Of a DNA stretch of 64,000 nt, positions 44,236 to 57,857 are shown piece by piece. The position numbers were made by a program, and so were the translations under genes. The notes beneath the pieces are model-generated. The model was not told the DNA's origin. It made no database searches and saw only the letters and a program-made list of their open reading frames with translations. The stretch is from the NCBI GenBank assembly GCA_018873245.2, contig JAEMBT020000001.1:10942220-11006219 (forward strand), read 5' to 3'. Source of the DNA: Archegozetes longisetosus. Taxonomy: Eukaryota > Arthropoda > Arachnida > Sarcoptiformes > Trhypochthoniidae. Each line of letters starts with the position of its first letter. Position 1 is the stretch's first letter.

Positions 44236-47200
44236 TTATTTTGTTATTAGTTTTTGCATACCTTCTGGTAATACATTATTCTCAACTGTAAGAATGAATG
44301 TACGAATTTGTTGAGCACTTAGATGAATATTAAAGTCAACAGCTCTTCGACTTCTATCAACCTCTTCACTAAACCATTGTTGAGAATTCCATTTTAATCT
44401 TTTAGATTCAGATAACAATTCATTTGCGGCCAGGGTCATTTCAACAACATTTAAGACTTTGAAAGTCTTGAACAGTTTCTCTAAATTGATTTCAACTGGC
44501 TTTGAAAGTTCACTATTGTCTGAACTTTCATAAAAGTGTTCCAAACGAACCAATATTTGATTGTTTTTCCAGTTTTCAAGAGTAAGCAAATTTACGTTTT
44601 CAGGCAATTCTTCATTGAGCCCTGAATAAGAGGTCACATGCTTAGTACGAAATTCTTCTTCAGTCGTATTGTAAGTCGAAAACGATATGATCGGCTCCAT
44701 GAATAGCCTTTGAGACAAATCTTTGACAGGTTTTACTGATTCAGATATAGGTTTGAAAAATAGATAGTGTTTTCCTCTAACAACAAGTCCTTTGCCATCC
44801 AGTCCTTTCTCATCTATTTTGAAAGATAGAGAGCCGGACCCGTGACGTGTTAGTCTTCTGTGAACCATGAGCTCAATTGTTCCATCAGTAAGAGATCCCC
44901 CTCCTTGTGTTCTGTCATTTAAAACACTCATTTGAAATCCTAAATTGAAAATATATGTTAATAAAACAAATCTTTGTTAGAAAGGAGTAACAATCATAAC
45001 ACGAATAGTTATATATTTGTTATCAATGACTAAAATTTAAATAGAAAAGTGCAATTATTCTATATTGATTGTAGCTGTTTTCGATAGCTCACATTCCTTT
45101 ATTAACAATAGAATAATTTTCTCACTCTGAAAATTGATTTTAGCCTAATTCTATTGTAGATGAATTTCAGGTACTGTAAAAACGTGGTACATTCTTTGTG
45201 CAGTTTTTCATGAAATTTTATATTTGAACTTTAAAATTTTATAATTAGTTCTATAAAATTTTTACGAAATTTTGAGTCTTCATTACATTTATTAGTATTT
45301 ACTAAAATTAAATGAATGACTGATAATCTACTGGAGATAGGAAATTTGATGAGCTTTTATCAATAGGTGAAACATTTCTCAAAAAACAACTCATTAATGT
45401 TCGAGCATAGAATTCCTGAAAACACATTTGAATACTGCTTTCGATATTGAGATATAAACTGTGATCCAAACTTTAATCACAAATCAAATTGAACAATTAA
45501 TTTCAAGTCAACTGTTTTGGTTAAGCAAAATAACTGTCCATTTCTGCTTATGTGATGAGAATAATTTTTGATCATATAAGAATATAAAGTCAAACATATA
45601 TTCACAGATTAATCAAGTATTATGCTTAAGATATTTACCTTCTTTTTCATCTCTTATGGAAATTCTACTATAGATTGGATACCAATTTCCTGGAATAACA
45701 TTATTATTACATGCCACGGATTTTGGATTAAACATTCTCTTGACAGTTTGTCTTCCATTAGCATCAGTATAGAAAACGTTTTCATTTTTAAGATCGCTTT
45801 CAAATCTCATGACGATTTCTTTGCCGATATCATCATCGATAGGTAGCGGACCAACAATCCAATCAAATTCAATATAGTCTTCGTCTTCATAAGTCCTAAC
45901 AGTTTGTTTTACATAATCAGAAAACTGTTGATGCAATTCATGGACAGGACCACTACTAAACTTTGAGATCATTTTTTGTTCTCCAAAACCATGTGCAGTT
46001 CCGTTTGGACAGAATTGATAACTTCCAGAATCTTCCATATTTTTTACATCAGTGACAGAGTTATAGTATTTGAATGACTGATTCAAGGTGTGTGTCTTTC
46101 CATTAATTGTAATTGATTTCAAAGCACCTGATTGTTCATCAATTTGTAATGTGAATGATTTTCCTTTCATTTCATTTGGAGCTCGTCTTAGGCGTAAATT
46201 TTCCACATTTGATCTCTCTATTGAAAAAATGTTTACATTCATTTCGAATACATTTTTAAAGGAGCCTTCTTAAAGTTTTTTTATTGTTCTTACTTTTTTC
46301 AGTTTTTTTGATTAGATAAGTAACAAATCCAAGTGGCAATAGATTAGCTTTGAATACTAATTCGTTTGTTGAGTGGCTTTTCCTTCCAGGGATAGTTGTC
46401 ACGGCTTTAGACACAGGAACTACTGCTTTGTCGACAACTTTAGCACCACTTGGATCATAAACATCATAATCACCTGATCCGACCGGTAATCGAATATATT
46501 GCGATAGATTTCTAGCGATTGGGTTATAAATAGTGACTGCGATTCTGTTGGAAGTTTCAGTAATACTGCATTCAGTTATATTGAGTGTATCGCAGAATAT
46601 CTGTTGAGTAAATTCTGTTTTAGATAACAAACGTTTATATGCTTTTTCGAGAATAGCTCTACTGGCAGTGTATGAGCTGTATAATCTTTGTGCGTAGTCA
46701 TCAGCTGTTGCTTGTGGCGATGTCCCAGTGATAGCATCGTGATGTTGCAAAATGGCCTCTTCATTACGAGACTCATCCAAATAAGGTCGAGTTGTATTTG
46801 GATTAAGTCGAACCAAAACGTCTAATTGTTTGCTAGCCTTTGGATAAAATTATTCCAAAAATTATCATGATTCTATTTCAACATAATGCTCAGTCAGTTA
46901 AAAATCATACTCGTTAACTTAATTATTTCCCTAATGACTAAGCGGGAATAGCTTTAAATACTGTAACAGGATATCATGATATATATATATTAATAGTCTG
47001 TGGATACCAAACTAAATTTATATCGGTTCTTAATAATGTCCAAATAAAATCAAACGATTTTTGTTACAAGACTGAGTAATAACTCAATATTTATATATTG
47101 CTTGTAAAATATTATGACTTACTCCTAGAATGTATTTGAATCTACCACTAAATTTTTGAATCATGAGTAAACAACATTTTAAGGTTTCAATCACTCGACC

Positions 47201-49488
47201 AACATTCACAGGCCCGACATAACTTTATTCAACTAAATTAACCTAATGGGATTAGGACTTGTCTGTATAGTGATAATTGGGTCTAGTGAACACAACCACA
47301 CTAATATTGTATGTCAGATCTCGGAAAGAGATTATTCAATAAGTTGACATATTAATTATTAAATGATCTAGAAGTTATCGCAATTAGCATTTATATTTAT
47401 CCTCAATTCCTCTCTGCCTAATCGATTTTTAGAAAATAAATTATCTTCTCCTTTGAATAAATACTGAAAAACTCTTAAAATAATATTCAAGGTAAAATTA
47501 TATACAACAAGATACTACTATAAAAAATTAAAGTGGCAGTTTAGTTGTCTCGAGACTAAAACATCATCACTCATTTACCTGAAGAAAACTATTGCTAACC
47601 CTGTCATATCTTTTGAGTGTCGGACGACTAGTATAATATCCAACCCAATAATTTAAATAGTCGACATGTCTCGTTTCATAAGTCTTATTCAATCGGCTGA
47701 CTTCGTATATATAGCAATTGGGAGTTGAATAAAATATATTAATATCAGTGTGGGTTGCACTAATTTCTTCGATTAATTTATCCATATTACTAAACCATAG
47801 TTCAGAGTCTTGATACTGGAAATCACCCCCCATTGGCATCAATACATGATTAGTATTCCCATAATCCTTGTTCCAATTTTGAGCAATTTTTACAAATTCA
47901 GCCGACTTTTGAGCCTTATTTTCATCGGTTATACCATTGGTGTTGTTGAATTTGAAACCTTTTGGAGCGTCATAATGAGCATGCAATACAGTTGAGAATA
48001 TTCTAGAGCCTAAATCTTTAGAACCTTCCCATATGAATTCTCCGTGAGGAACACCTCTATTCACTACATGTCCATCAAAACCCATTTGTGCATATAGAGA
48101 AGCCATTTCTTTTGAATGACCGAACGGGTCGATTTGCCACGAGATTTTTGTGTGACCACATTTACCTGTTTAAAAATGTTATAAGACTTATTTTTGAGCC
48201 GACAGAAATAGCGCTGAAACTTATGCATGTATAATTTAGCCTATATTTTTAGATTTTTTACTCGCTAGATTGATTGAAATAACTGGTAGTAGAATCTGGT
48301 CGAAACTTAAATCGAGCAAATTAAATATGGCTGGAATGTGAATATTTATTTATTTTAATTTAATGAATAAACATATTAATTCAAAAACTGCTCTCGCGGT
48401 AAGAAGAAAATTTTATTCAATCGAGACATTGTTTAATATCTCATGAATACTGAATGATATATTATTTATTTCTTTATTTCAAAAGCTTTAACTTCAACAT
48501 TTTTAAATTTATTGTCTAGATTTCAAAACCCTCACAATAATAAGCAAATTTGTTTAATATGAATTTTACTTGATTTTGATCAAAATAATGCAGATAACTA
48601 ACTGAGTTTAAATAATTCTTGGCTCGCCTTACGTATAAGTTCAAAGTCGTGTTTTTACATTTATATTTTGAAATCGTTTCAATCTTTTAAATATAAATTA
48701 AAACTACTTTTGTAGATGAATAAAAATCTCCATAGCAGTAAATTAATAAGATAATATTAAATTTTATATATTAATCTACTGGAGGATCTTTTTGCTATTG
48801 TGTTAAAATCAAAATCAACAAAGGACTGAGATTTAGAAATTCTCAAAATAAACTTATAGAAAAAAATGTTACTGCTCAAAGTTAAATTAAATATTTTAGA
48901 TAATGCGGTGAATTTAGCAATGCAATGATTCAGTGTTTGGACTTTAGTATATTCAGGAAGAGATTACATTATTTAACGGTTTTCAAGTTTACTAACTAAT
49001 CTAACATAACCTGGACCAGTCACTTTTATTTCAAATACAAACTCACCAAACTCTTCATCTAAAAATCTCAATCCAAGGGTCATCTGATCAATAATATTAT
49101 TATAATGAGCGGTCCCCTCATCGTTGACACACCAGCCACCGTTTGTAAAGACCAACTGTCCAGTAGTTATTAACTTTCTGACTACATTCTTAGTCTCTTC
49201 ATTTTGTTCACTCCACCAGCGATGGAAATTATAGATCTCGACTTGAGTGAACTTTCTGTTGGAGTTTAGTTGCAATGATTTTATAACATTAGTTATTATG
49301 TATTGGACTTGAAGTGTATAGTAATCATCAACCGTCTTCAACCATCCAACATCATCGTGACTGTGAGGAATCAAATGAATGTTTAACTTGTTTGGATCTG
49401 TTTTATGACATAAACTGTAACCACATTCAGCAATTACAGCTGTGTAATGTATTGACAGTGTTATTAGTAATCCCAAAATTAATTTCAT
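44236..49488 (-). CDS. lysosomal alpha-mannosidase (GH38)
   Basis: Removes terminal alpha-mannose from N-glycans in lysosomes. Five exons keep frame and motifs: 49488-49047, 48165-47579, 46837-46294, 46217-45639 and 44939-44236, giving 951 residues, the family's normal size. Signal peptide 1-20 (start MKLILGLLITLS). Zinc and active-site residues: His44 and Asp46 in PHSHDDVGW, the nucleophile Asp160 in WQIDPFGHS, and His375/His376 in LQHHDAITGT. Later landmarks are GKEIVMRFE, FYTDANGRQ, LNDRTQGGGSL and IELMVHRRL. Introns range from 76 bp to about 1.1 kb, and all have GT-AG borders; the short 46218-46293 intron has a strong TTTTTTCAATAG acceptor. The gene appears intact. Its first exon and promoter are duplicated in inverted orientation at about 50690-50866. 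Confidence 0.93.
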
Positions 49489-50683
49489 TTTTCTATTCTT
49501 TAGTCAAACATAATCTATAGATTTATTACTAAAAGCTAAGTTTTATTATATTTCTGTTGTAAAATAATCGCAATATTGAGAGATAAGCAGAAATATCTGT
49601 TCGTATTCCAATATTTTCTCATTGCCTCATCAGATTTTAAGTAGCTTTCTACTAAGTTTTATTGTTTTCATTCAATTAAAGCTAAAATGAGAAAGCCCAA
49701 AGTCCTATGGGCGTGATCTCCTCATTGATCCTAAACAACATGGTTATCGTCGGATATATCTTGACAAGTACTATAATATTAATCACTGGCTTAAACCAAT
49801 CGGTTGAGCCCTGAGGACTTATAGGCAATTAATGTAATATAGTTAAGACTAAAATTAATATCCCATTGTGTTTTTTAGATTTTGATAATATTGTCTCAAT
49901 AAACGATTTCTTAAGGTTACCCAGGAAGTACCACATTAAGGTGGACTTGTACTCGCTTCCTAACGACTGATATGGACTCTTCTCTACTAAGTTTTGGAAC
50001 TGTACAGAAAAGCGTCACTACACATCAGCCAAAATAATAATAGCTAAATCAATTAAAGAATGATAAAACACGTAAAAATAGTTTTACAAAAGATAAAATT
50101 CAGTGAATAAGTTATAATCAGTGATTTCATCACTACTATCAGGCAAAACACCTGCATAGAATTTGTTCAGTGAGCCAGCAGGTGCTTTGATCTCGGTTTG
50201 GTATTTGTCATAGGTGAGATAACAAAGAATTTTTATGATATGAGCACAGCATCCGACAGTCCCACGGCCATGGTGGCACAAAAGAGACCGGGAACGCTTA
50301 GCCAAGCGCTTTATTTATTAAATGTATGCTTGTTTCTACCACCACCACCACCACCGTGGAGGGGTGACTCTAGTCTTTTCACTCTGCTGAACTGTTTTTT
50401 GATCGTAACTCCTCAGGGGTTCAGCAGACCGTTTGCAGTCAATGATCATTCTAGTAGTATTCGTCGAGACCTATTCAATAATATGAATAACTTCTAGATA
50501 TAATCTGAAGAGATTGCTGGCATGCTTTCGTAAACACTTAAGTTTTATTTATCTTAAATTACATAATTAAAATAGGTTAAAAGTTGTAATAATTTGAGAT
50601 AAAGAAAACATTTGTTTTATAAATTTTAGCTCCAATTCAATGGAAATGAGAAACTTAAGCTAATTAAAAACTGATAAAGTAAT
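49489..50683. other. 5' flank of alpha-mannosidase and spacer
   Basis: 49489-49630 is the promoter side of the alpha-mannosidase gene and is repeated, inverted, at about 50690-50814. Between them lies spacer with a GC-rich repeat at 50250-50440, which contains a (CCA)n run at 50338-50357. No gene seen; the open frame at 50198-50497 runs through that repeat. Confidence 0.45.
50250..50440. repeat. GC-rich repeat, relative of 19380-19520
   Basis: Shares in order CCATG-TGGC, CTTAGCCA-GC, CACC...GGAGG..CTC-AGTC and TTTTGATC-TAAC with the end of the GC-rich block at 18990-19520, with much divergence between. Class unknown. Confidence 0.4.
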
Positions 50684-50689
50684 GGGAAA

Positions 50690-50866
50690 ATGCTGGAATA
50701 CGAGGAGACATATCTGCTTATCTTTTAATAATAAGAATAGTTTATAAATTAGATAAAATTAAACTTTTTAGCAAATAAACTCACAGGTTATGTTTCAATA
50801 AAGAATAGAAAAATGAAATTAATTTTTGGATTTCTAATGAGTCTGTCAATACATTATGTGTAAACT
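50690..50866 (+). pseudogene. inverted duplicate of the alpha-mannosidase promoter and signal-peptide exon
   Basis: The plus strand here matches the minus strand of 49436-49625. Shared parts are the leader (TAAAGAATAGAAAAATGAAA), the start codon at 50814, and a signal peptide (MKLIFGFLMSLSIHYV against MKLILGLLITLSIHYTAV) that ends in a TAA after 16 codons. No later GH38 exon follows on this strand. It looks like the remains of a head-to-head paralogue or a local inverted duplication. Confidence 0.72.
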
Positions 50867-51750
50867 TAATAAAAAAATCTAGGTTCGATGAACTTTTTAG
50901 TTGTTTGAAGAAAATTTTCATATTAGTGTTGAAAAATTATGACTTGTATCTTACTCTGAAGAAATTTCAGTACTATTCAAAAAGCATTCTTCAGCTTGAT
51001 GAAGATTCTTTAATTGAATATTAAAATTCGGGTAACCTCACTCGATTGGCAGTTAAGACACACTTTTGACGTTCTGTCGGCTATTACTTGGTTGAACTCT
51101 ATGATCCAACCAGTATTATGGTCTATGGTCCGGCTATGGCCTAATATTAATCATGTGACAGGTTCCTTTTGGGCTGAACAGAGATGACTATTACGCAAAA
51201 GTAGCTCTTGAAGTGACCACTGTTTTAACAAATATAACATTAGTTACGAGCATTAATGAACTGCTCACAAAAATATCTCATATTAAATGGACTGATGTCT
51301 ATTCTGGAACTTGTTTAATAATGGTTTTAATGATTAAACTTAAGTTAATGAATGCATTAGAACTGAAGCAGAAATTAAGAACAACCCAAACAAATGTTTG
51401 AGTAAGCTGCTAAAATTCTGATGGGATATCAAGAGTTCGTACGAGTCGTATCAATATTTATTCTCATCTTACATCTGCGATTTGTTTTGTTTGATTCAAC
51501 TTATTGTATTCAATTATTTATTTGCATATTATTGATAATTAATATTTCAATTTGTCAATTAAAAAACTATTTCATTTTGCTGACTCGTGTAGTTGTAACG
51601 TGCTTATTAATTTGTATTGTCTATAAACTTTAATAATGATTATCAGACTCAAAGTGATATCATATTCAATTAAAGTGATGTCCATTTACATAAATTGTTT
51701 GATTTCATCATTAGTCTGAAAATATTTTTCTAATTGGGTAAAATAATTGG
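50867..51750. other. intergenic, no gene seen
   Basis: Two plus-strand open frames (51213-51401 and 51421-51633) are hydrophobic or featureless, AT-driven, and show no family resemblance. No further alpha-mannosidase-like exon was found after the inverted signal-peptide copy. Confidence 0.4.
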
Positions 51751-53687
51751 TTAATTATAATAAATATAATTCTGCATTGATCGCGGTTTAACCACATGTG
51801 AAATCTTGCCATCAATCGGATCATTGATATTAAGTTCAACCGGGTCATCGCTCAAGTTGAGAGCAATAACAACAGTTGCGTTATCAGGTCTGACAAAAAC
51901 TGTCGTTTCGAACTTATCGATATGTGATTTTTCATTTGATTGTACTCTCACCGAATCCGGCACTAAAAATTTGCTAAAATGTCCCATAGCATAGAAAGAG
52001 GGCTGTTTATAGTATTCATGAGTGACTGTGTTCACAATAATAGGAGCATTATTATGGCTATTAGCCCAGCTCGGTCCAGCACTAGTGTCCAATGCTAGAT
52101 TCCAATCGACCCAACCGGTGGTGTAATGGTTTAAGTCCTGATCAGTTTTAAGAAAAAGAAGTTCAAGACACTTTTTTTTAAAACAAAAGGTTAGAAACTA
52201 AATGAAGATGGTTTACAGTTATTATATCGTAAGCATATTCCTCAAAAATGCCCCAATGTCCCATTGTATGGTTTCCATTCCAACCACCACACGCCTCAGT
52301 TCCCAGAATATACTTAGTCGGGTCTATTTCGTGAGTTTTATCCAAATTGACAATATTTCCAGGATTGTTTTCATACCAATGGAAAGCAGTGCCCGACACA
52401 TACTTAGCCGCATCCTTGTCTTTCAGTATGACTTCAGCCCAATGAAGGATTTGTGTTCTTTGATCGTCGAATATCATTAAGTCAGTTGTGTTTAATCCAT
52501 AACCTGCTTTCTCGAGAATCGGTCCCAAGTCCATTTTAATGAAATCTCTTTGAGTTTCTGGAGTGAAACCCATACTATTGAATCCATAGTGAGGATCATT
52601 ACCGGCTTTCGGTTCATTCTCAATAGTTAAGCCCCATATTGGGACACCATTGGCTTTATAGGCATCAAGAAATCTATATACCAAAACATTATTTTTAGTT
52701 AATTTTTCATTTAGTAGATTTTGATTGTCGTGGCATACTTTACGAGATAATTAGCGAAAATTTTATATTGTTTTCCTCCAGGTTTGCCGATCAGAAATCC
52801 TCCATTATTCAACTTATGATTGTCTTTAAGCCAAGCTGGTCCACTCCATGTACTACCAAAATATTTCATTTTGTGTGGACTTGCTTTCATAGCAGACTTG
52901 AGGTGTGGGATCTTTCCAATTGAAAAAAATCAAACTCATTAGATTTTTACACATCTCCTAAATACGAAGTAATCGAATCATTTGATGGAATAGCATAATT
53001 ACTGATCCCTTACATAACTTTTGATTATCGTTTTTTAAATAAATAATTTAATTACTAAGATAAGAAGTGGGTAATGTAATGAATCAATAAACCTTAAGCT
53101 CATGGTCTTCTTTAGTCAAGTTGAAATGTTTCAACTCATCATCATTTTCCACTTGATCCGCATAAGTGTACGGACGTGTAGAGTAGTCGCAGCCGCCTAT
53201 AGGAATCCTACAGACCGTATACTCAATACCTTTATCGGAAAAGTAGTCTCTAATAAAGTTCTCCTGAAGTTTAGCTGGAAGTGTGTTTATATTGATTCCA
53301 GCCGAATCAGTAAAAGCTCCGCCAAATCCAATTATTTTCTGGAACTTTTTACTTCTATCGATAGTCAAAGTTTGGCTTTTAGTTGGATGATCGCTATGAG
53401 TATCACCGAATTTCAATTGTGATTGCTTAAATCGATCACCACTTCTGCTCGTTTCGTACAAAGTTATAATTCCCTTTGCTGTCTTCTTGATTGGTTCCAA
53501 ATCATCACAATGTGTACTGTTACAGACACAAACTGTGGCATCATTTCCGAAGCTTTTGTGAGCACAAGGCACACAAGAGACTGACAAACAATAATTTAAT
53601 AATTAAAACATTTAACATTGATTGATCTAATATTGAAAGCTTACCGGATACTACAAGACCTAATAAGATAAATAATAAACTTTGCAT
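51751..53687 (-). CDS. glucosylceramidase (GH30, acid beta-glucosidase)
   Basis: Lysosomal enzyme that splits glucosylceramide into glucose and ceramide. Five exons: 53687-53645 (signal peptide MQSLLFILLGLVVS), 53580-53093, 52911-52739, 52673-52217 and 52137-51751, total 515 residues, as in animal homologues. The Cys-rich N-terminus (VSCVPCAHKSFG...VCVCNSTHCD) is typical of glucocerebrosidase. FQKIIGFGGAFTDSAG opens the barrel. The acid/base is Glu255 in LTIENEP and the nucleophile Glu361 in ILGTEACGG. The WVDWNLALDTSAGPSW motif is in the last exon. All splice sites are GT-AG and phases agree. No defect seen. A TATA box lies 34-42 bp upstream of the ATG. Confidence 0.94.
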
Positions 53688-53720
53688 TGTTAAGACTCAA
53701 GCCCTCTAAACAAGACTTTT

Positions 53721-53729
53721 CTATTTATA
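53721..53729 (-). promoter_or_regulatory. TATA box of the glucosylceramidase gene
   Basis: TATAAATAG on the minus strand, its end 34 bp before the start codon. This implies a start of transcription near 53695-53700 and a very short 5' UTR. Confidence 0.6.
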
Positions 53730-55863
53730 CTTGAATTTCAAGGATTTATTGTTTTTTAAATGTCCTTTTGATAGGAGATATATTTTATCACTGATTTTAA
53801 TTTTTGAGGTAAGTGTTGAAATAACTAATAACTAGTGGGAAATTCTCTTGTCGTTAACCGTCTGTGTTACGAAATAGAGATGAGAATTACTTTTCATGAA
53901 AGCTTTTCTCATACAACTATTTTAAGCAGAATTTTGCCATAAATTGGTTTAATGATCCATTCACTCACGTTTTGACAACTCATTTAAAATTTGACAAGTA
54001 CACGCTTTACACCTTAATGTTCCTAAAATGGAATATTATTTCTGAAATATTTTTAATAGCCAAATAGTTAAATTTGATTTATTTGTTGACTTAAAGTTGA
54101 AGATTATATACATTCATAACAATAACAATACGATAAATGACAGAAAAATAATTTCTTGTTATAGAACAGAATTTTTGAAAATCATTCAAAAAATTTAAAG
54201 AACATCTTTGAATCAATTATCTTGGCTAAAACAGATGATTTATCATCCTTTGGATAATCTGACATAAAAACTCTGATATTTGAAGTTGTGACCTTGAAAT
54301 TCTAAATTTTTGGTTCGTCAAATAATAAAAATTTTAGATCATACAAATACCATAACAAAAGTTCCTTATTAGATGGAAAAAGTAGAGTATAAGTGACTAC
54401 AAACTCTTTTCTCATCAGCTATTCGACCATTGATCTATCCTCGGCATTAAGATCACAAATTTTGCGATTGAAATTTCTTGGTTAGAGCTCGATCTCAAAA
54501 AGATTATGATCAAATTCATCAAATTATCTCTTAAATGATGATCTGAGACCCTAAAATATACTTAAATTTCAAACGATGTTTTTTACTAATTTTAGAACAA
54601 AATTTTTTGAAATCGTATAACAAAATAAACTTCATGAGAAAGATAATTCTTCCACTCCAGGAATGTTCGGAAAACATATTTCCTGTCAAGGCAAAATTCT
54701 GAAATTCATTCTCTATTCTAATTAGGTTGAAATGGCTAATATATCCAAATTTCGAGTTATTCTAACAGCAGGAACCATATTTGGTTTTTAAAAGCCTAAA
54801 AACTAAAGTTAAATGTTAGAAAACTATCATATTGCTGCTTCTATTGCAAGAAAATTTGATTGATAAAGACTGAATACAGCTGCACTTTAAGATTCGGCTG
54901 TGTTTAGATATGATTTTTCTTTCAGTTTCTAAAAGAGAAAATATTATGATAAAACTATAAATTCCCATAATCTTATCGATAATTAAAAAAATCATACAAA
55001 TTTCAATACTTTAAGAGTCATTTGTTATTTTTTCGCATATAACATAATTATATTTTAGTGTTTAATAAGATTAAAGACAAAACGATTTTTAACATTGTGG
55101 GTAGAATTTTTGCACTCACAAGTTGTTAGTTACTGATAGGACTCAACGTCATTTTCTAAAATTAGTATATAAGGAGATGTTTTCTTTAAATCTGATCTAT
55201 ATTTTGATTCATAAATGTTTGTAAACTGTTTCACTACTCGTCATTAAGTGAACTTTAAATCCCTTTCTGACTGGCCAGCAGTAAACGATTGTAAGCTATT
55301 TGATAGGTATAATAGATCAGAGTCTCACATTTCAGTCCCTAATTTCAATTTATTCATCCTGGAAAACATACATCACATGAAAACTACATAGCTGAGTTTT
55401 TCATGTCTAGAACGATCTCATATCACAAAATAAATGTAACAATATGTTTTTTCAAGAGTTTTAGGGACTCTAAATTTATGCCAAATTTATTAATAATAAA
55501 TTTTAGTGTATAATTCCTTCACTTTACTCAATAAATGATTTTATATACCATCTTTTGAGGTCATTTTGAGAATTGACTTGAATTGTGCTATTCAGTGAAT
55601 AAAAGAACACAAAGTGCACTTTATGAAAGAAGTTGCTGTACTAATAATATTCAATGTTTAACATCAATTGTAAAAGGAATAGACATTAATAGTAGACATT
55701 TATATATTTTTAAAAGATTCATTTAGGCCAAAGAGTATCACCAGATAGACAAGTAATCAAAAAATAGAATACAGAAGCTATCCTTTATCCTGTTGGACTG
55801 AGTTGGAAATGTGAAGCAAACCATTTAGCCTACGAGAACTTTCATATATTTGTTCAAATTATA
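53730..55863. other. intergenic, no gene seen
   Basis: About 2.1 kb of AT-rich sequence with no recognisable gene or repeat. Confidence 0.45.
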
Positions 55864-56383
55864 TCGGGTGGGCCAAAAGTCACTTGACAGTTTTAATTGC
55901 TAATAGTTTTTCAATGAGTTGATCGATTTTTAAATCTTTTTTATTTTAAAGTACAATAATGGGAGATAAGTATAAGCTATATGGCAATGCTTTCAATGTA
56001 AACTTCTGTGACTATCACTTGATGCAATCTTTTTGGAAAATTATTCGTGACAGAGCGCTACATTTCTTCATTAATCTATTCAACCTGACGTGAATGACCG
56101 TCTCTGTTCGCTAATCTTTCAGAGTTACTGCTGTAGACTTAGTACTTGAAATACACTCGAGTTTAAGCTCGAGATACTTTGCAGTGCAGTGCAGTCTCAG
56201 TGTATGATGACTCAAGATTGCATCAAGCGATAGTCGTAAAAGGAGCTCACATTGAAAAAATCGTCACATAACATATACTTATCTCCCATTATTGTGCTTT
56301 CAAATAAAAAATTTTGAAAATCGAGCAACTCACTGAAAAAATTATTAGTGACTAAAACTGTCAAGTGACTTTGGCCTACCCGA
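55864..56383. mobile_element. 520-bp palindromic element with TA flanks
   Basis: Starts TCGGGTGGGCCAAAAGTCAC, mirrored at the right end, with TA on both sides (55862-55863 and 56384-56385). The arms match for roughly 200 bp (shared ATAATGGGAGATAAGTATA). The centre contains a small inner palindrome (ACTCGAGTTTAAGCTCGAG). Non-coding, Tc1/mariner-type by flanks. Confidence 0.8.
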
Positions 56384-56385
56384 TA

Positions 56386-57857
56386 CTAGTAAGCAAGGCT
56401 AGGGAAGTGTAAATCTTAGATTTTTATGAGAAAAAGTTTATAAGCTAATTGAGGTTGCTAATCACGAACACCATGTTCATTTTTGCGGAAAGCTTCTTAT
56501 ACTTTTTAAAGGAATTTCTTTACCGTTCTTCAATGCACCATTTTCGTGTTAGGATATGTTCTAGTCTTTACTATGTGAAGAAGTGTCGAGAGTAAACTCA
56601 ACAACTGTTTCCAAATTTATTTTCGAAAAAGTTGAAAGTAAATATGATGATGTTGCAGACCTAAATTCAAAAGATTTTGAGTTATGTAACCATATTTTAG
56701 GTATGAATTAAAGAAAATTATTATTATTTTCAAATAGAAGTAAAAGCCATAGAAATACTTAATAGACTTATAGTTAGAAAAATGAAACTTAAATTGCAAT
56801 GTTATTGGGAGCATAGTTGTAGTATATATTCAAATATAAGCATTGCTTAACATCTCCAAAATAACTATATATAATCTGAATTCATTCTATGCAACATCTT
56901 AAGCATATTCCGTTTTTTTCCCCAGTCTAGTTCAATCTAAACATTATAACAGTATAACACTGCCAAAAAATTCGTGTCAAGAACTTTATTTAATGTTATT
57001 TAATACATGTAATGAGATGAGCAGAAATTTATAAGCTTATTTAAAGTTACAACCGCATATACTGTATGAAGTTCTGCATATTGTAGAGTATGTAGAGTTT
57101 TCGTGTTTTGTCTTTATTGTGAATCTTATTTAATATTTAGAGCTTCGAATTTAGTTGTGAAATTTCTTTTATATTACTGATATAAGTCAGTTTATATTAG
57201 CAGTTTGAATTTTAAAATATTGTTTTAGTTACTCAAGAAATCTAGAAATAATTTAAATAAGCATAATTTAGCTCTTTTTCAGAGAAAATTATGAAAGATT
57301 TCTGAAATGAAATTTTTTTAACTCTGCGCTGTTTCAAGTGACTACTTTTGCCAAGGATTTCACCAATTTTCACTGTTTTGTCATAATTTGAGTCATTTTA
57401 ATGGATTTACAAAACTGTTTTATTAGTTATTATTAACGAAAAATAGCATCCATCATCGTAAGTCGGTTATCTGGTTTATTCATCATTAGGTTATATACAT
57501 TTACTATTTTACAATCCGCAAATCTTTAAGAAATAACGCATATATTTAAAAAAAATAATTAGAAATTTTTCAATCAATAGTTCTGTAATCTTCATTAAGA
57601 GATTAGATAATAGATTAAAAATCGAAAGAAAAAATGGTTATTAATTGATAATTCTTTTTCATCATATCAATCGAAAATTTTACAACAAATTTGACTTGAG
57701 GACTAAATCATCAATCAAATTATTAAAATAATGGAATACATGATAATCGAATTTAAAATAACCAGTGATTTTTATTCTCAATCATGTATAATAATTTTTA
57801 TTTTAATATTCTACAATCAATGATATTGAATTTCAAAATTACTTATTAAATTTTGAA
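56386..57857. other. intergenic, no gene seen
   Basis: AT-rich. The open frame at 56617-56814 (minus) is hydrophobic AT-driven sequence without a motif. The 3' end of the GH55 gene borders this stretch. Confidence 0.4.

Noticed and set aside
46256..46293. Apparent frameshift between alpha-mannosidase exons 3 and 4
   Set aside because: A normal 76-bp intron (46218-46293) with a strong TTTTTTCAATAG acceptor restores the frame, so no defect is needed.
50198..50497. Plus-strand open frame of 99 codons with a poly-Pro run
   Set aside because: The Pro run is a CCA microsatellite inside the GC-rich repeat.
51213..51633. Two plus-strand open frames as a possible alpha-mannosidase paralogue body
   Set aside because: No GH38 motif (HDDVGW, QIDPFGHS, HHD) is found after the inverted signal-peptide copy.
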